A stretch of DNA of 54,006 bases from an uncultured Clostridia bacterium (GCA_930989535.1 CAKNLK010000016.1:1-54006); one strand, 5' to 3'. Positions 1 through 8,553 are shown, counted from the first letter of the stretch. Made by a program: numbers and translations. Notes: generated by a model from the sequence alone, not told the origin.

Positions 1-44
1 CGAACCCACTTTTCTGTGATAGTGGTGTTCGGATAGTTCCAATT

Positions 45-119
45 TGGTGACCCCATCGGGACTCGAACCCGAGTTACCGCCGTGAAAGGGCGATGTCTTA
101 ACCGCTTGACCATGGGGCC
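45..119 (-). tRNA. tRNA-Glu (anticodon TTC)
   Basis: The reverse complement folds as a complete 75-nt tRNA with an encoded CCA. The acceptor GGCCCCA pairs with TGGGGTC, the T arm carries GGTTCGA, and the anticodon loop CTTTCAC gives TTC (Glu). It is transcribed away from the PTS genes, out of the left edge of the window. Confidence 0.95.
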
Positions 120-166
120 GTATTCCTTTTATATCCGCATCGCATGTAAACACACAATGCTATGAT

Positions 167-195
167 AGGATACCATAATCGCGGGGAAATGTCAA
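167..195 (-). promoter_or_regulatory. sigma-A promoter of tRNA-Glu
   Basis: On the minus strand a perfect TTGACA (190-195) is followed after 17 bp by TATCCT (167-172). This places the start about 40 nt upstream of the tRNA, as expected for a stable-RNA promoter. Confidence 0.75.
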
Positions 196-448
196 GCAGA
201 ATTGCTTAAAATTCTAAAAATGATACCTTGACTACGAAAATTTTTCTGCCAATGCAAAACTTATCGGCGCTCACCGAAACGCCGCTCTTTGCGCCGTTCC
301 CGAAAAAAATTTTAACGATTTTCCGCAAAAAAATATAATTTTGCCGCGGAAGAGCACAATAGTAGTATTCGGTTTTGTACGCGGCGCTTTGCATTTACTT
401 TTGGTACAAACGATAAACTTATTTGAACTTCCGCTCCGCGCAGAGCCG

Positions 449-457
449 TGTTATAAT
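449..457 (+). promoter_or_regulatory. extended -10 promoter for the PTS genes
   Basis: The stretch 196-544 holds no gene. Its one clear signal is TG-T-TATAAT (449-457), an extended -10 with no good -35. The leader of about 80 nt has short GC-rich inverted repeats (TGCCC/GGGCA near 477-490) and ends in the Shine-Dalgarno AGGAGG just before the ATG at 545. No sigma-70 -35 or antiterminator target was recognised. Confidence 0.5.
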
Positions 458-544
458 GGGCTTGCAAGCGGGGAATTGCCCTGCGGGCAGGGTTTTGCTC
501 TTCCCGCCTGCGGCGGTTCAATACAGGAACAGGAGGAAAATTCG

Positions 545-1780
545 ATGGACTATGCGGTTACCGCGAGGGAAATTTTAGAGTAGGTCGGCGGCGAACAAAA
601 CGTCGCTTCGGCTACCCACTGCATGACGCGCCTGCGGCTCGTTTTAAAGGACGAGAGCGGCGTCGACGACGAAAAAATCAAGAGCATCCCCGGCGTCGTG
701 GGCGTCATGCGCAAATCGGGGCAATACCAAATTATTATCGGCAACAACGTCGCCAAGTGCTTTGCGGAGTTCAACAAGCTCGGAAACTTTGCCGACGAAT
801 CCGCTTCGGGCGCCAAAAAAGCCAAGGGAAAGAGGAAAATCAACCCCGTTTCGGCGGTGTTAGACGCGATTTCCGGCTCGATTGCGCCGATTATTCCGGC
901 AATCATCGGCGTGGGCATGATTCGCGTGCTGTATATTATCCTCAATTTCTGGATTCCCGCCGAAAACAACACGATGACGGTTTTGAACGCCATCGCCGAC
1001 GCCGCGTTCTACTTTCTGCCCATTCTCATCGCCTTTTCCGCGGGCAAAAAATTCGGCGCGAACCCGTACCTGGCGGCGGCCGTCGTGGGCGTGCTCATTC
1101 ACCCGAACATCATCGCCGCCGTGACCAACGCCACCGACGAGTGGGCGACGTTTTTGGGGATTCCGCTTCTGAACACTTCCTATTCGTCGACCGTTCTGCC
1201 CGCGCTTCTGACGGCGTACGCGATGTCTTGGATAGAAAAGGGCGTCGACAAAATCACGCCCGCGATTACAAAGAATTTTTTGAAGCCGATGCTCATTATC
1301 CTGATATCCGCGCCCGTCGCGCTCATCATTTTGGGGCCGCTCGGCGCGTATATCGGCCTGGGGTTGGACAGAATCCTGTTCACGGCGACGCATTATCCGA
1401 TGAATTACGGGTTTATACCCCGCACCTACGCGGGGGACTGCGACCCGCTGGACGTGCTCATCCTCTGCTCCGAATCCATCGCGCCGCTCTCGCTCGTGCG
1501 GTGCTACCCCGTCGGCGTGATTTGCATGGAGGACGGCGGCATGAGCGACGAAAAAATTATCGCCATTCCCTACGGGGATCCTACGTATACGTCGTTTACC
1601 GACGTCAAGGAGCTGCCCGCGCACATATTCGACGAGCTGCGGCACTTTTTCTCCGTCTATAAACAGCAGGAGGGCAAGGATACCGTGGTCACCAGCATCG
1701 GCGGCCCGCTGGAGGCGGTTTCCGTCATAGAGCGGAGCATGGAAAATTATATCGCTAAGTTCCCGGAGGCGGAAAAATGA
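545..1780 (+). pseudogene. broken PTS EIIBC gene fused to the C-terminal part of inorganic pyrophosphatase
   Basis: From the ATG at 545, which has a good ribosome site, the frame reads MDYAVTAREILE, then TAG (581-583), then VGGEQNVASATHC. That is the N-terminus of a beta-glucoside-type EIIB with an amber codon where Leu or Tyr is usual. Downstream the EIIB domain and about 165 residues of EIIC continue. After GAYIGLG (about 1345-1360) the protein changes to family I pyrophosphatase: LDRILF, YPMNYGFIPRTY, the GDCDPLD metal motif, DEKIIA and FFSVYK. About 40 N-terminal pyrophosphatase residues are missing, including the counterparts of E. coli Glu20, Lys29 and Glu31. Restarting at ATG 623 would lose the phospho-acceptor Cys, encoded by the codon just before it. 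The stop overlaps the ptsI start (ATGA). Neither a working permease nor an active pyrophosphatase is expected. It could be true gene decay by deletion or an assembly chimera. Confidence 0.8.
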
Positions 1781-3399
1781 ATATCTATACGGGCAAAACG
1801 GTCTATAAAGGCATCGCGCTCGGCCCCATACACCTCTTTAAGAGGGAGGCGCCGATTAAGCGGCGGAAAATTGCCGACAGCCGCGCCGAATCGGAGCGGC
1901 TCGCCGCGGCCGTCGAGGCGGCGAAAGGGGAGCTGCAGGCGCTGTACGATAAGGCGGCCGCCGAAGTCGGGGAGGATAGCGCCGCCATCTTCGAAGTGCA
2001 CCGGATGATGCTCGACGACGAGGATTTCCGCGCCGCCGTGCAGAACCTCATCGAAAAGGAGTCCGTCAACGCCGAATACGCGGTGTCCGTCACGGGAGAC
2101 AACTTTGCGGAGATGTTTGCGGGCATGGACGACGAATACATGAAGGCGCGCGCTTCCGACGTCAGGGATATCGCCCGCCGCCTCGTGCGCTGCCTGCGCG
2201 GAGAGCGGGGCGAGAGCGGCGCCGATTTGCCGCCCTCCATCATCGTCGCGGACGATTTGACGCCCAGCGAAACGGTGCAGTTGGATAAGGGCAAGATTCT
2301 CGCGTTCGTCACCGCGCACGGCTCCTTTAATTCGCATACCTCGATTTTGGCGCGGACGATGAATATCCCCGCACTCATCGGCGTGCCGTTTGAAGCGGGC
2401 ATGCTGCGGGAGGGCGCGCTCGCCGCCGTCGACGGGTATCGGGGCGAGTTCATCGCCGAGCCGGACGGGGAAACACTCGCTTCCGTGCAAAAACGCCTGG
2501 AGCAGGAGCGGGAAAACGACGCGCTGCTCCAAACGCTCAAGGGCAGGGAAAACGTCACGAAGGACGGAAAGAAAATCGAGGTTTACGCCAACGTCGGCAG
2601 CGTGAGCGACGTCGCGTACGCGCTGGAGAACGACGCGGGCGGCATCGGGCTGTTCCGCAGCGAATTTTTGTATATCGGCCGGAGTGCGCCCCCTTCCGAA
2701 GAGGAGCAGTACCAGGCGTATAAGCAGGTTTTGCAGATTATGGCCGGGAAAAAGGTCGTAATCCGCACGCTGGATATCGGCGCCGACAAACAGGCGGACT
2801 ATCTCGGCCTCGAGCGGGAGGAAAATCCCGCCCTGGGCTTCCGCGCCATCCGCATCTGCCTCACCCGGCCGGAAATTTTTAAGCCGCAGCTGCGGGCGCT
2901 GTTCCGCGCGGCGCGCAACGGCAATCTGTCCGTGATGTACCCGATGATTACCTCCGTCGAAGAGGTGGAAAAAATCCGCGCCATCGCGCGGGAAGTCGAG
3001 GAGGAACTGCGCGAGGAAAAGATTCCCTTCGCCGTCCCCGAACAGGGGATTATGGTGGAAACGCCCGCGGCGGCCGTCATCAGCGACGAGCTGGCAAAGC
3101 ATGTGGATTTCTTTTCCATCGGCACCAACGACCTCACGCAGTACACGCTCGCCGCCGACCGCCAGAACGAAAAGCTGGAGGGGTTTTGCAACCCGCACCA
3201 CGAGGCGATTCTGCGCCTCATCGAGATGACGGTGAAAAACGGGCACAAAGCGGGCATCTGGGTGGGCATATGCGGCGAACTCGGCGCGGATTTATCGCTG
3301 ACGAGGGAGTTTATCCGCATGGGAGTCGACGAGCTGTCCGTATCCCCCGCGATGATTTTAAAACTCCGCAAAAATATCGTGGAAATGAACGCCGATTGA
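1777..3399 (+). CDS. ptsI: PTS enzyme I (phosphoenolpyruvate-protein phosphotransferase)
   Basis: Cytoplasmic enzyme that takes phosphate from phosphoenolpyruvate onto a histidine and passes it to HPr, the first step of PTS sugar uptake. The 540-residue length is slightly short of the usual 570. The swivelling domain carries the active-site His187 in NSHTSILAR. The TIM-barrel half has the PEP-binding segments (GLFRSEFLY, RTLDIGADKQ, GTNDLTQY) and the proton-donor Cys499 in GICGELGAD. It starts inside the stop of the chimeric PTS gene (ATGA overlap), so the two are translationally coupled. No HPr or EIIA gene lies in the window, so this enzyme I must serve partners encoded elsewhere, which would explain why it is intact beside a dead permease. 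Confidence 0.93.
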   Translation: MNIYTGKTVYKGIALGPIHLFKREAPIKRRKIADSRAESERLAAAVEAAKGELQALYDKAAAEVGEDSAAIFEVHRMMLDDEDFRAAVQNLIEKESVNAEYAVSVTGDNFAEMFAGMDDEYMKARASDVRDIARRLVRCLRGERGESGADLPPSIIVADDLTPSETVQLDKGKILAFVTAHGSFNSHTSILARTMNIPALIGVPFEAGMLREGALAAVDGYRGEFIAEPDGETLASVQKRLEQERENDALLQTLKGRENVTKDGKKIEVYANVGSVSDVAYALENDAGGIGLFRSEFLYIGRSAPPSEEEQYQAYKQVLQIMAGKKVVIRTLDIGADKQADYLGLEREENPALGFRAIRICLTRPEIFKPQLRALFRAARNGNLSVMYPMITSVEEVEKIRAIAREVEEELREEKIPFAVPEQGIMVETPAAAVISDELAKHVDFFSIGTNDLTQYTLAADRQNEKLEGFCNPHHEAILRLIEMTVKNGHKAGIWVGICGELGADLSLTREFIRMGVDELSVSPAMILKLRKNIVEMNAD

Positions 3400-3413
3400 A
3401 TGCGCTGAACGGA

Positions 3414-3434
3414 GCACGAAGGCGCTAAAAAAGA
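3414..3434 (+). repeat. copy 1 of a 3'-UTR repeat (GCACnnAGGCGCTAAAAAAGA)
   Basis: The 15-mer AGGCGCTAAAAAAGA starts exactly 20 nt after the ptsI stop codon. The second copy starts exactly 20 nt after the stop at 5483. Here it runs into the terminator stem. Confidence 0.5.
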
Positions 3435-3474
3435 GGGGGGACTGCCGGTTTATCCGGCAGTCCCCCCCTCTTTA
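3431..3474 (+). terminator. intrinsic terminator after ptsI
   Basis: A very stable stem, GAGGGGGGACTGCCGG with its complement CCGGCAGTCCCCCCCTC, flanks a 5-nt loop and is followed by TTTATAG. It closes the PTS transcript. Confidence 0.85.
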
Positions 3475-3605
3475 TAGACTTTTAAATTGAATTTGCCCGT
3501 TCTGCGAGAGCGTCTGCAACGGCGCGCAGGTTTTGGGCTTCGGGGCCGTAAGGGTGCGATACTGTGAATGTCGTTTTTATCCATCTTTTTAATCGCTTTA
3601 CGCTA

Positions 3606-3633
3606 TTGCTGTTTTTTGAATGTGCTTTATAAT
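3606..3633 (+). promoter_or_regulatory. promoter of the six-hairpin glycosidase gene
   Basis: TTGCTG (3606-3611), a 16-bp spacer and a perfect TATAAT (3628-3633). The start would fall about 50 nt before the ATG at 3693. The rest of the gap 3475-3692 shows nothing else. Confidence 0.65.
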
Positions 3634-3692
3634 AAAATGTGTTTTATCATTAAAATAAATTGATATAAATTAACAAACAGTAAGAGGCGTCC

Positions 3693-5483
3693 ATGAGAAT
3701 CTGGAAACAGGCACAGGATTTATCGAACAGCGTCCATTGCTTGAGCAACGGAGATATCTGCATTTACGAAAAGGGGCCGGAAATTTTGCAAATATTCGGG
3801 CCTCCCTTTGGCTGCGGCACTGTCGCCGGGTTGTCGATAGCGGGAGAGGGCTATTCGGCCGAGAGCGAGCGCGTCCGCCGCACAAATACTTGGAAGCATA
3901 CCTTGTTCCGCAGGGAGAAAAAAATCGGCACGATAACCGATTTCGTGTCTCCCGCGCAAAACGTATTTGTGCGGGAGATGGATTTGACCGAAGGGATGGA
4001 ATGGAAAATCGATTTGGCGCAGAGCGCCGTCTTTGCGGGCGAAGATGCCGCCATTCTCCCGAAGGGCTCCGTTATCTACATGGAATATCCCAGCCGGAAG
4101 GATACCGCAATCGTATTTTTCGCGGATAGGGGAAAAATACAGGGCGGCAGGGTACAAATTCCCGAAGGCAGGAGCGTTTTTTGGGCCGCTTCCGCCGAAA
4201 CCGTCGCCGAAGCGAGGAAAATTCTCGAATCCGCGATAAAACACTCGGCTTCTTTGATTCGAAAGGAGAGCGAGCAGGATTGGGAGAAGTACATTTCTCG
4301 AATTCAGGTTTCGCCCCGAAAGGATGCGGAGGATTTGGAGAGGCTGCTCGCTACGGTAGAGGATGTGGCGGTTTTGATACGTTCGCAGCAATCGCGGGAA
4401 GGGAGCGTGTTGGCGGGGTACAACTATCATCTGGGGTACGTCCGCGACCAGTTCGGTTCATTCCGTTGTTTGATGAAACTGCATCTCTACCCGGAGGCAC
4501 AGAAAATACTCACTTTTTATAGGGACGTATATCAAAAAACCAAACAACTGCACAATGCTCAGGCATCGGGTGTGACGGGCGTATTTCACGTGCATGAAAA
4601 CGACGAGGTCGAAATCACCGGGTATCTGATTCTGCAGACGATTCAGTACTACGAAGAGACGGGAGACGAGGAATTTTTCCGCTCCATGGTGTCTCTGCTC
4701 GTGCAGTGCCTGGATTGGCAGATTTCGGCGATGCATAACAACATGCTGCCGTTTAACGGGGACGAAACATACATTGCCGGCGGATTTTTGAATCGGTTCG
4801 TAATGGATGAAGGCTCGGCGGAGGCGACGTTGTTATTCATATTGGGTGCGGAAAAGCTGTTTAAAATCGCTCCGAAATTCCAAATGGATTTGGAAAAATA
4901 TAAGCCCTATGTCGAAAACGCGCGCAAGGCGTACCGCGAAAATTTCGTCGTCAGCGGCAAGCTCGCGTGCAACAACCCCGCAAGGCGAGAGGGATTAACG
5001 TATCCGAAAAAGAGGCACGGGGTCTGCGTGGGGTGCAACGCCTTCGGCGATTTGACGGTGAACCCGCAGGGCTACGACGTCTGCGAAAACTGCAAAGATA
5101 AAATATTTTCTTATGTGCCTGTACGGCATTTCCTGTCCGCCGTATCGTTGGTGCCGGCATACCTCGGCGCGCAGATGTTTTCGCCGGAAGAAATGCGGGG
5201 ATTCTGTGAGGAGGCAATCGCAGACTATAAAAGGTATGGCTTGGAAGGGAAGGACAGAGTCGGCTACGAATTCGGATATTTGCTGTTTGCCTTAATGCGC
5301 ATTCAAGCGGATAAGGAGATGCAGCAATCGGTTGCGAAAACGGCGTTGGACGTTGTGGACGACGTCGGGGCATGGTCGGAATATTACGTAAAAGGGAAAC
5401 CGTATAATACCCGGTACAGACCGTGGGAGAGCGGTATCAACTTAGAGGCGCTGCTGTGTTATTATGAAAGACCGCAGGAATAA
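3693..5483 (+). CDS. six-hairpin glycosidase-like protein with a zinc-ribbon-like insert
   Basis: A 596-residue protein without signal peptide, so cytoplasmic. The N-terminal 200 residues look beta-rich. The remainder has the pattern of an (alpha/alpha)6 barrel of the GH15/GH65-like superfamily: GYNYHLGYVRDQFGSF (near 243-258), a typical substrate-pocket segment, and RPWESGINLEALL at the C-terminus. Inside the barrel lies C445-x2-C448-x15-C464-x2-C467, a treble-clef or zinc-ribbon spacing that I do not know from these families. It has its own promoter and sits beside a rhamnosidase and an AraC regulator, so it probably trims imported oligosaccharides. The exact GH family and substrate cannot be read from the sequence. 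Confidence 0.65.
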   Translation: MRIWKQAQDLSNSVHCLSNGDICIYEKGPEILQIFGPPFGCGTVAGLSIAGEGYSAESERVRRTNTWKHTLFRREKKIGTITDFVSPAQNVFVREMDLTEGMEWKIDLAQSAVFAGEDAAILPKGSVIYMEYPSRKDTAIVFFADRGKIQGGRVQIPEGRSVFWAASAETVAEARKILESAIKHSASLIRKESEQDWEKYISRIQVSPRKDAEDLERLLATVEDVAVLIRSQQSREGSVLAGYNYHLGYVRDQFGSFRCLMKLHLYPEAQKILTFYRDVYQKTKQLHNAQASGVTGVFHVHENDEVEITGYLILQTIQYYEETGDEEFFRSMVSLLVQCLDWQISAMHNNMLPFNGDETYIAGGFLNRFVMDEGSAEATLLFILGAEKLFKIAPKFQMDLEKYKPYVENARKAYRENFVVSGKLACNNPARREGLTYPKKRHGVCVGCNAFGDLTVNPQGYDVCENCKDKIFSYVPVRHFLSAVSLVPAYLGAQMFSPEEMRGFCEEAIADYKRYGLEGKDRVGYEFGYLLFALMRIQADKEMQQSVAKTALDVVDDVGAWSEYYVKGKPYNTRYRPWESGINLEALLCYYERPQE

Positions 5484-5497
5484 TTCTCCGGCAATCG

Positions 5498-5518
5498 GCA
5501 CACAGGCGCTAAAAAAGA
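5498..5518 (+). repeat. copy 2 of the 3'-UTR repeat
   Basis: GCAC, two bases, then AGGCGCTAAAAAAGA, identical to 3420-3434 over the 15-mer and at the same 20-nt distance from the upstream stop codon. No terminator hairpin overlaps this copy. Confidence 0.5.
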
Positions 5519-5561
5519 AAGACAAATAAATATCGAAATTTTGAAAGGGTATACCCTTAAA

Positions 5562-5587
5562 TTTTGTCAAAAAAAGTTTTGACAAAA
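5562..5587. repeat. perfect 11-bp inverted repeat TTTTGTCAAAA/TTTTGACAAAA
   Basis: The arms 5562-5572 and 5577-5587 are separated by AAAG. A further TTGTCAAA follows near 5592, and a GGTATACC palindrome lies just upstream. No gene starts close by. It may be an operator of a lost promoter, an RNA stem, or chance in AT-rich DNA. Confidence 0.4.
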
Positions 5588-5660
5588 GGGATTGTCAAAT
5601 TAAGTGTAACAAGCAAAGCGGTTTAGCTAAAATGGATCCTGAGGGGATGATAAAGCAAAA

Positions 5661-5698
5661 TAAGAACCCGGCGTTTTTAAATGCCGGGTTCTTATCTT
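5661..5698 (+). terminator. intrinsic terminator between glycosidase and rhamnosidase genes
   Basis: A 12-bp stem (TAAGAACCCGGC with GCCGGGTTCTTA) around a T/A-rich loop. The outer A/T pairs let it work in both directions. Confidence 0.7.
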
Positions 5699-5808
5699 AT
5701 ATAACGAAAATTCTGCGATAGTCGCGGGGACAATAAAATGCTACCCATCAGTCGTCAAAAGAGGGGCTTTCCTACTGAATAAAAACAAAAAATAATCGAT
5801 TAAAATCA

Positions 5809-5820
5809 AAAAATTTACCA
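5809..5820 (+). promoter_or_regulatory. AAAAATTTACCA box touching the rhamnosidase -35 (candidate AraC operator)
   Basis: The same 12-mer occurs at 9658-9669 in the araC/operon divergent region. Here it abuts the -35 hexamer at 5821, a normal place for a class II activator site. A second related segment (CCGAAAAATTTT, 5832-5843) lies inside the promoter spacer. Assignment to the AraC protein is an inference from location. Confidence 0.4.
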
Positions 5821-5849
5821 TTGAATCCATCCGAAAAATTTTCTATAAT
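5821..5849 (+). promoter_or_regulatory. promoter of the rhamnosidase gene
   Basis: TTGAAT (5821-5826), 17-bp spacer, perfect TATAAT (5844-5849). The leader of about 48 nt ends in GGAGG (5893-5897), six bases before the ATG at 5904. Confidence 0.8.
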
Positions 5850-5903
5850 AGAGATACTGCAATAGTGGGCGGTTCTTTAAGAAAAGACCGATGGAGGCAT
5901 ATT

Positions 5904-8492
5904 ATGAAATTTCAATACATTCGGGCGTCTTTTTCTCCACAGGGCAGAACATATTTGATGCCGGAGACTTTGACGAGATACTATTATAGAAAAGACATTG
6001 TATTGGAACACAGCGACCATACAATCGAAATCGATTATCCGTTTGCGTTCGAGCTTTTTATTGACGGGCAGTTAATTCCTGCCCGCACAGGGGAAAAGAT
6101 TCATTTTTTACCGACTGCCGAAGTAACCAAAATAGCGATACGTGCCTATCTTTCGAATACACCCCTGCGCTTTTTACCGGCGTTGCATGCTGAAATTGCC
6201 TGCGGCGGAAAACTGATTGCGCAGACGGATAAAACGTGGGGTGCATTTACATTTGCCGCTTTTTATACGGAGAAAGAGGCAGAAGGGTGGCAGACCGGCG
6301 GGTATACGGAATGTTATGCCAAAGTATGCGATGTATCTCCGTGTGACATTTTGCGGTCACACTATTTTCGAAAAGTGCTGGAATTTTCGGAAAAGCCGGA
6401 GACAGCGGTTGCAGAAGTAACGGCAAGAGGTTTTTACCGGCTGTATGTGAACGGGAAGGATATCCTTGGCGACACAGTGCTGAGTCCCGGCGTAAATATA
6501 GCGCCCGTACAGGGGTTTCCGTATGAGTCCGCAAAGTGCGATTTGTATCAAGAGTACGACCTTGCGCCCTATTTGCGAGAGGGAAAAAATGAAATTTTAC
6601 TGTTGAGCGGCAACGGGTGGTATGCAAGCGAGGGGTTTAATGTGGTGCGGGTTGCTCCCAACGAGGTGGCCATGAACTTGCACTTATCCTTCGGGAACGG
6701 CCGCCGACTTATCCGTACCGACGCAACGTGGGAAACGGCGCCCTCTCCGCTGCTGGAAAATGATTTGCAGTGGGGTGAAAGATGGGATGCGCGCTTAGAT
6801 ATTCAAAGGGATAAAGAGGCGGCGCAGGCTGTTCGTTGGACGAGAGCGGTTCCGACAGATACGGCGGTGACGGTGCGAAAACAGAATTTTCCTGCGGTAA
6901 AAGTTGTTGAAGAAATCGAGCCGATTGCCGATTCGGACAGTTTGAAAGGGGAAATATTCGATTTCGGCGAAAATATGGCAGGACGAGGGAATCTCGTGGT
7001 GCAAGGGGCGCGGCGCGGGCAAATTTTGATTCTGCATTACGGAGAAAGACGGTTGCCGAACGGCGAATTGTGCGGCGGGCCCTATCACGATGTATATTTT
7101 GCGAAGGATACGCATGCAGACGGCGTTGCGCAATACGGCGCGAGAAGTTTCGACGTCTATGTATGTTCCGGTGCGGCGCAGGAAATTTATGAACCGTCGT
7201 TTGCCTTCACCGGGTTTCGCTATATCGAGCTAATCGGCGCGGAAGGGGCGGAGGTGCGCGTGATCGCCCGTAAGATGCGAACGGCCGATTCAACGGCGCT
7301 GCAGTTTTCGAGCGATAACTCCGTCTTAAACGGCGTATATGAAATATGTAGCCGGAGTATTTTGGCCAATACAATTTGCGGCCCAATTGACTGCCCTACG
7401 CGTGAAAAAAATTTTTGGAATGGGGACGCCTGCATCATTGCTCCGTCGTCCGTCTATCTGACTGACTGCTACGATACATTGCGGTATTGGACAAAGTGGG
7501 GTAGAAAAATTAATTCCGATGCCGTTTGTTGGCGGGACGAAGAGTATATTCTGCCGTACGTTCTCTATCAAACGTATGGAAAAAAACAGGTTCTGCGTGA
7601 AAATTTTGCAAAGATACAGGCGCTGGCGGAACAGAGGATTGCCGCAACGAAAGATGATTATTTTGACGGAGAAGGTCTCACGTTTTTCGGAGATTATGCC
7701 TATCCGCCGCGCGCGAAGGCGATGGAGCAGGCGAGCTTTTCTCACCTGTGGTATTGCCGCATGCTCGATATCGTCGGCAAAATATGTGCTGTGCTGGGTA
7801 AAGACGCGGAGCAAGAGCGCTATTTCGCCCTGTTATCGAAAGCTAAATGTCGGTATCGGGAAATTTTTTATGAAAAAATAACGGAGAATTGGCAGGACAA
7901 AGCGTTAGGGGAGTTTATCTTCCCCCTTGCATTCGGAATACTTGATTCGGAAGATGCACGCGTCTATCAGACGTTGCTCGGGCGGCGGCTAGAAATGAAC
8001 GGGTATACCGTCGATTGCGGTGCGGCATCTGCTGCCGAACTTTTGCCGGTACTCTGTGATGCGGGTATGGAGGACGCGGCATATGCGGTTGCCGTCAATC
8101 AAAGCTATCCTTCGTGGGGCAGCATGTATGCTTCGGGTGCAACAACGGTTACGGAATATTGGGAAGGTATGAATTCTTCAGAGGAGGGAGACAGCCTGAA
8201 TCATCAATTTAAGGCATCGCCCCTGCGTTGGATAGTCGAATATATCGGCGGCATCCGTCCGGCGCAGGCTGGTTTTCGCCGCCTGCAGGTTTCTCCCGTA
8301 TTTCCGGCCGGATTGGGAGAGGCGAGCGTTTCCTATCGGAGCTGCCGCGGTGTCATTCGAACGGCGTGGAAAAGACGCGGAAACGAGGTGGAGATTGCTG
8401 TATTTACGGCGGTGGCCGGAGATTTGCTGGTGCAGGGCAAACGGTACCCAATACATAGAGGGGAAAACAGTTGGGTAATACCGATTGATTAA
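5904..8492 (+). CDS. GH78-family alpha-L-rhamnosidase
   Basis: Hydrolyses terminal alpha-L-rhamnose from glycans or glycosides. The 862-residue protein lacks a signal peptide. Domain order is typical: an N-terminal accessory beta-domain, a lectin-like rhamnosidase N domain (ARGFYRLYVNGKDI...GNGWYAS), a second beta-domain (GEIFDFGENMAGRGNL), the (alpha/alpha)6 barrel and a C-terminal beta-domain. The acidic residues D496, E501 and D508 in DCPTREKNFWNGD, and E751 in TVTEYWEGM, match in spacing the catalytic set D567/E572/D579/E841 of Bacillus RhaB. An in-frame GTG at 5865 exists, but the ATG at 5904 has GGAGG at six bases and is the chosen start. A strong promoter and the shared 12-bp box suggest control by the adjacent AraC protein. 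Confidence 0.9.
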   Translation: MKFQYIRASFSPQGRTYLMPETLTRYYYRKDIVLEHSDHTIEIDYPFAFELFIDGQLIPARTGEKIHFLPTAEVTKIAIRAYLSNTPLRFLPALHAEIACGGKLIAQTDKTWGAFTFAAFYTEKEAEGWQTGGYTECYAKVCDVSPCDILRSHYFRKVLEFSEKPETAVAEVTARGFYRLYVNGKDILGDTVLSPGVNIAPVQGFPYESAKCDLYQEYDLAPYLREGKNEILLLSGNGWYASEGFNVVRVAPNEVAMNLHLSFGNGRRLIRTDATWETAPSPLLENDLQWGERWDARLDIQRDKEAAQAVRWTRAVPTDTAVTVRKQNFPAVKVVEEIEPIADSDSLKGEIFDFGENMAGRGNLVVQGARRGQILILHYGERRLPNGELCGGPYHDVYFAKDTHADGVAQYGARSFDVYVCSGAAQEIYEPSFAFTGFRYIELIGAEGAEVRVIARKMRTADSTALQFSSDNSVLNGVYEICSRSILANTICGPIDCPTREKNFWNGDACIIAPSSVYLTDCYDTLRYWTKWGRKINSDAVCWRDEEYILPYVLYQTYGKKQVLRENFAKIQALAEQRIAATKDDYFDGEGLTFFGDYAYPPRAKAMEQASFSHLWYCRMLDIVGKICAVLGKDAEQERYFALLSKAKCRYREIFYEKITENWQDKALGEFIFPLAFGILDSEDARVYQTLLGRRLEMNGYTVDCGAASAAELLPVLCDAGMEDAAYAVAVNQSYPSWGSMYASGATTVTEYWEGMNSSEEGDSLNHQFKASPLRWIVEYIGGIRPAQAGFRRLQVSPVFPAGLGEASVSYRSCRGVIRTAWKRRGNEVEIAVFTAVAGDLLVQGKRYPIHRGENSWVIPID

Positions 8493-8510
8493 AGAATATT
8501 TAGAATATAA

Positions 8511-8553
8511 TCAATGAGTCGCCGCATCGGTATCCCGTGCGGCGACTCATTGA
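8511..8553. terminator. bidirectional terminator between convergent rhamnosidase and araC genes
   Basis: A perfect 16-bp stem, TCAATGAGTCGCCGCA with TGCGGCGACTCATTGA, around an 11-nt loop. It lies between two converging genes and the U-tract is weak on both sides. The remaining bases to 8723 show nothing further. Confidence 0.75.

Noticed and set aside
1..40. CGAACCC at the left edge resembles the T arm of a minus-strand tRNA
   Set aside because: The adjoining bases do not form the other tRNA arms, and the sequence is cut by the window edge.
581..583. TAG as a reassigned sense codon
   Set aside because: Other intact genes end normally in TAG (27350-27352 and 53594-53596), so amber works as a stop here.
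1747..3246. 499-codon open frame antisense to ptsI
   Set aside because: Shadow of a GC-rich coding gene. No ribosome site and no family pattern, while the plus strand encodes a complete enzyme I.
5865..5903. GTG 13 codons upstream as start of the rhamnosidase
   Set aside because: It lacks a ribosome site, whereas ATG 5904 has GGAGG at six bases.
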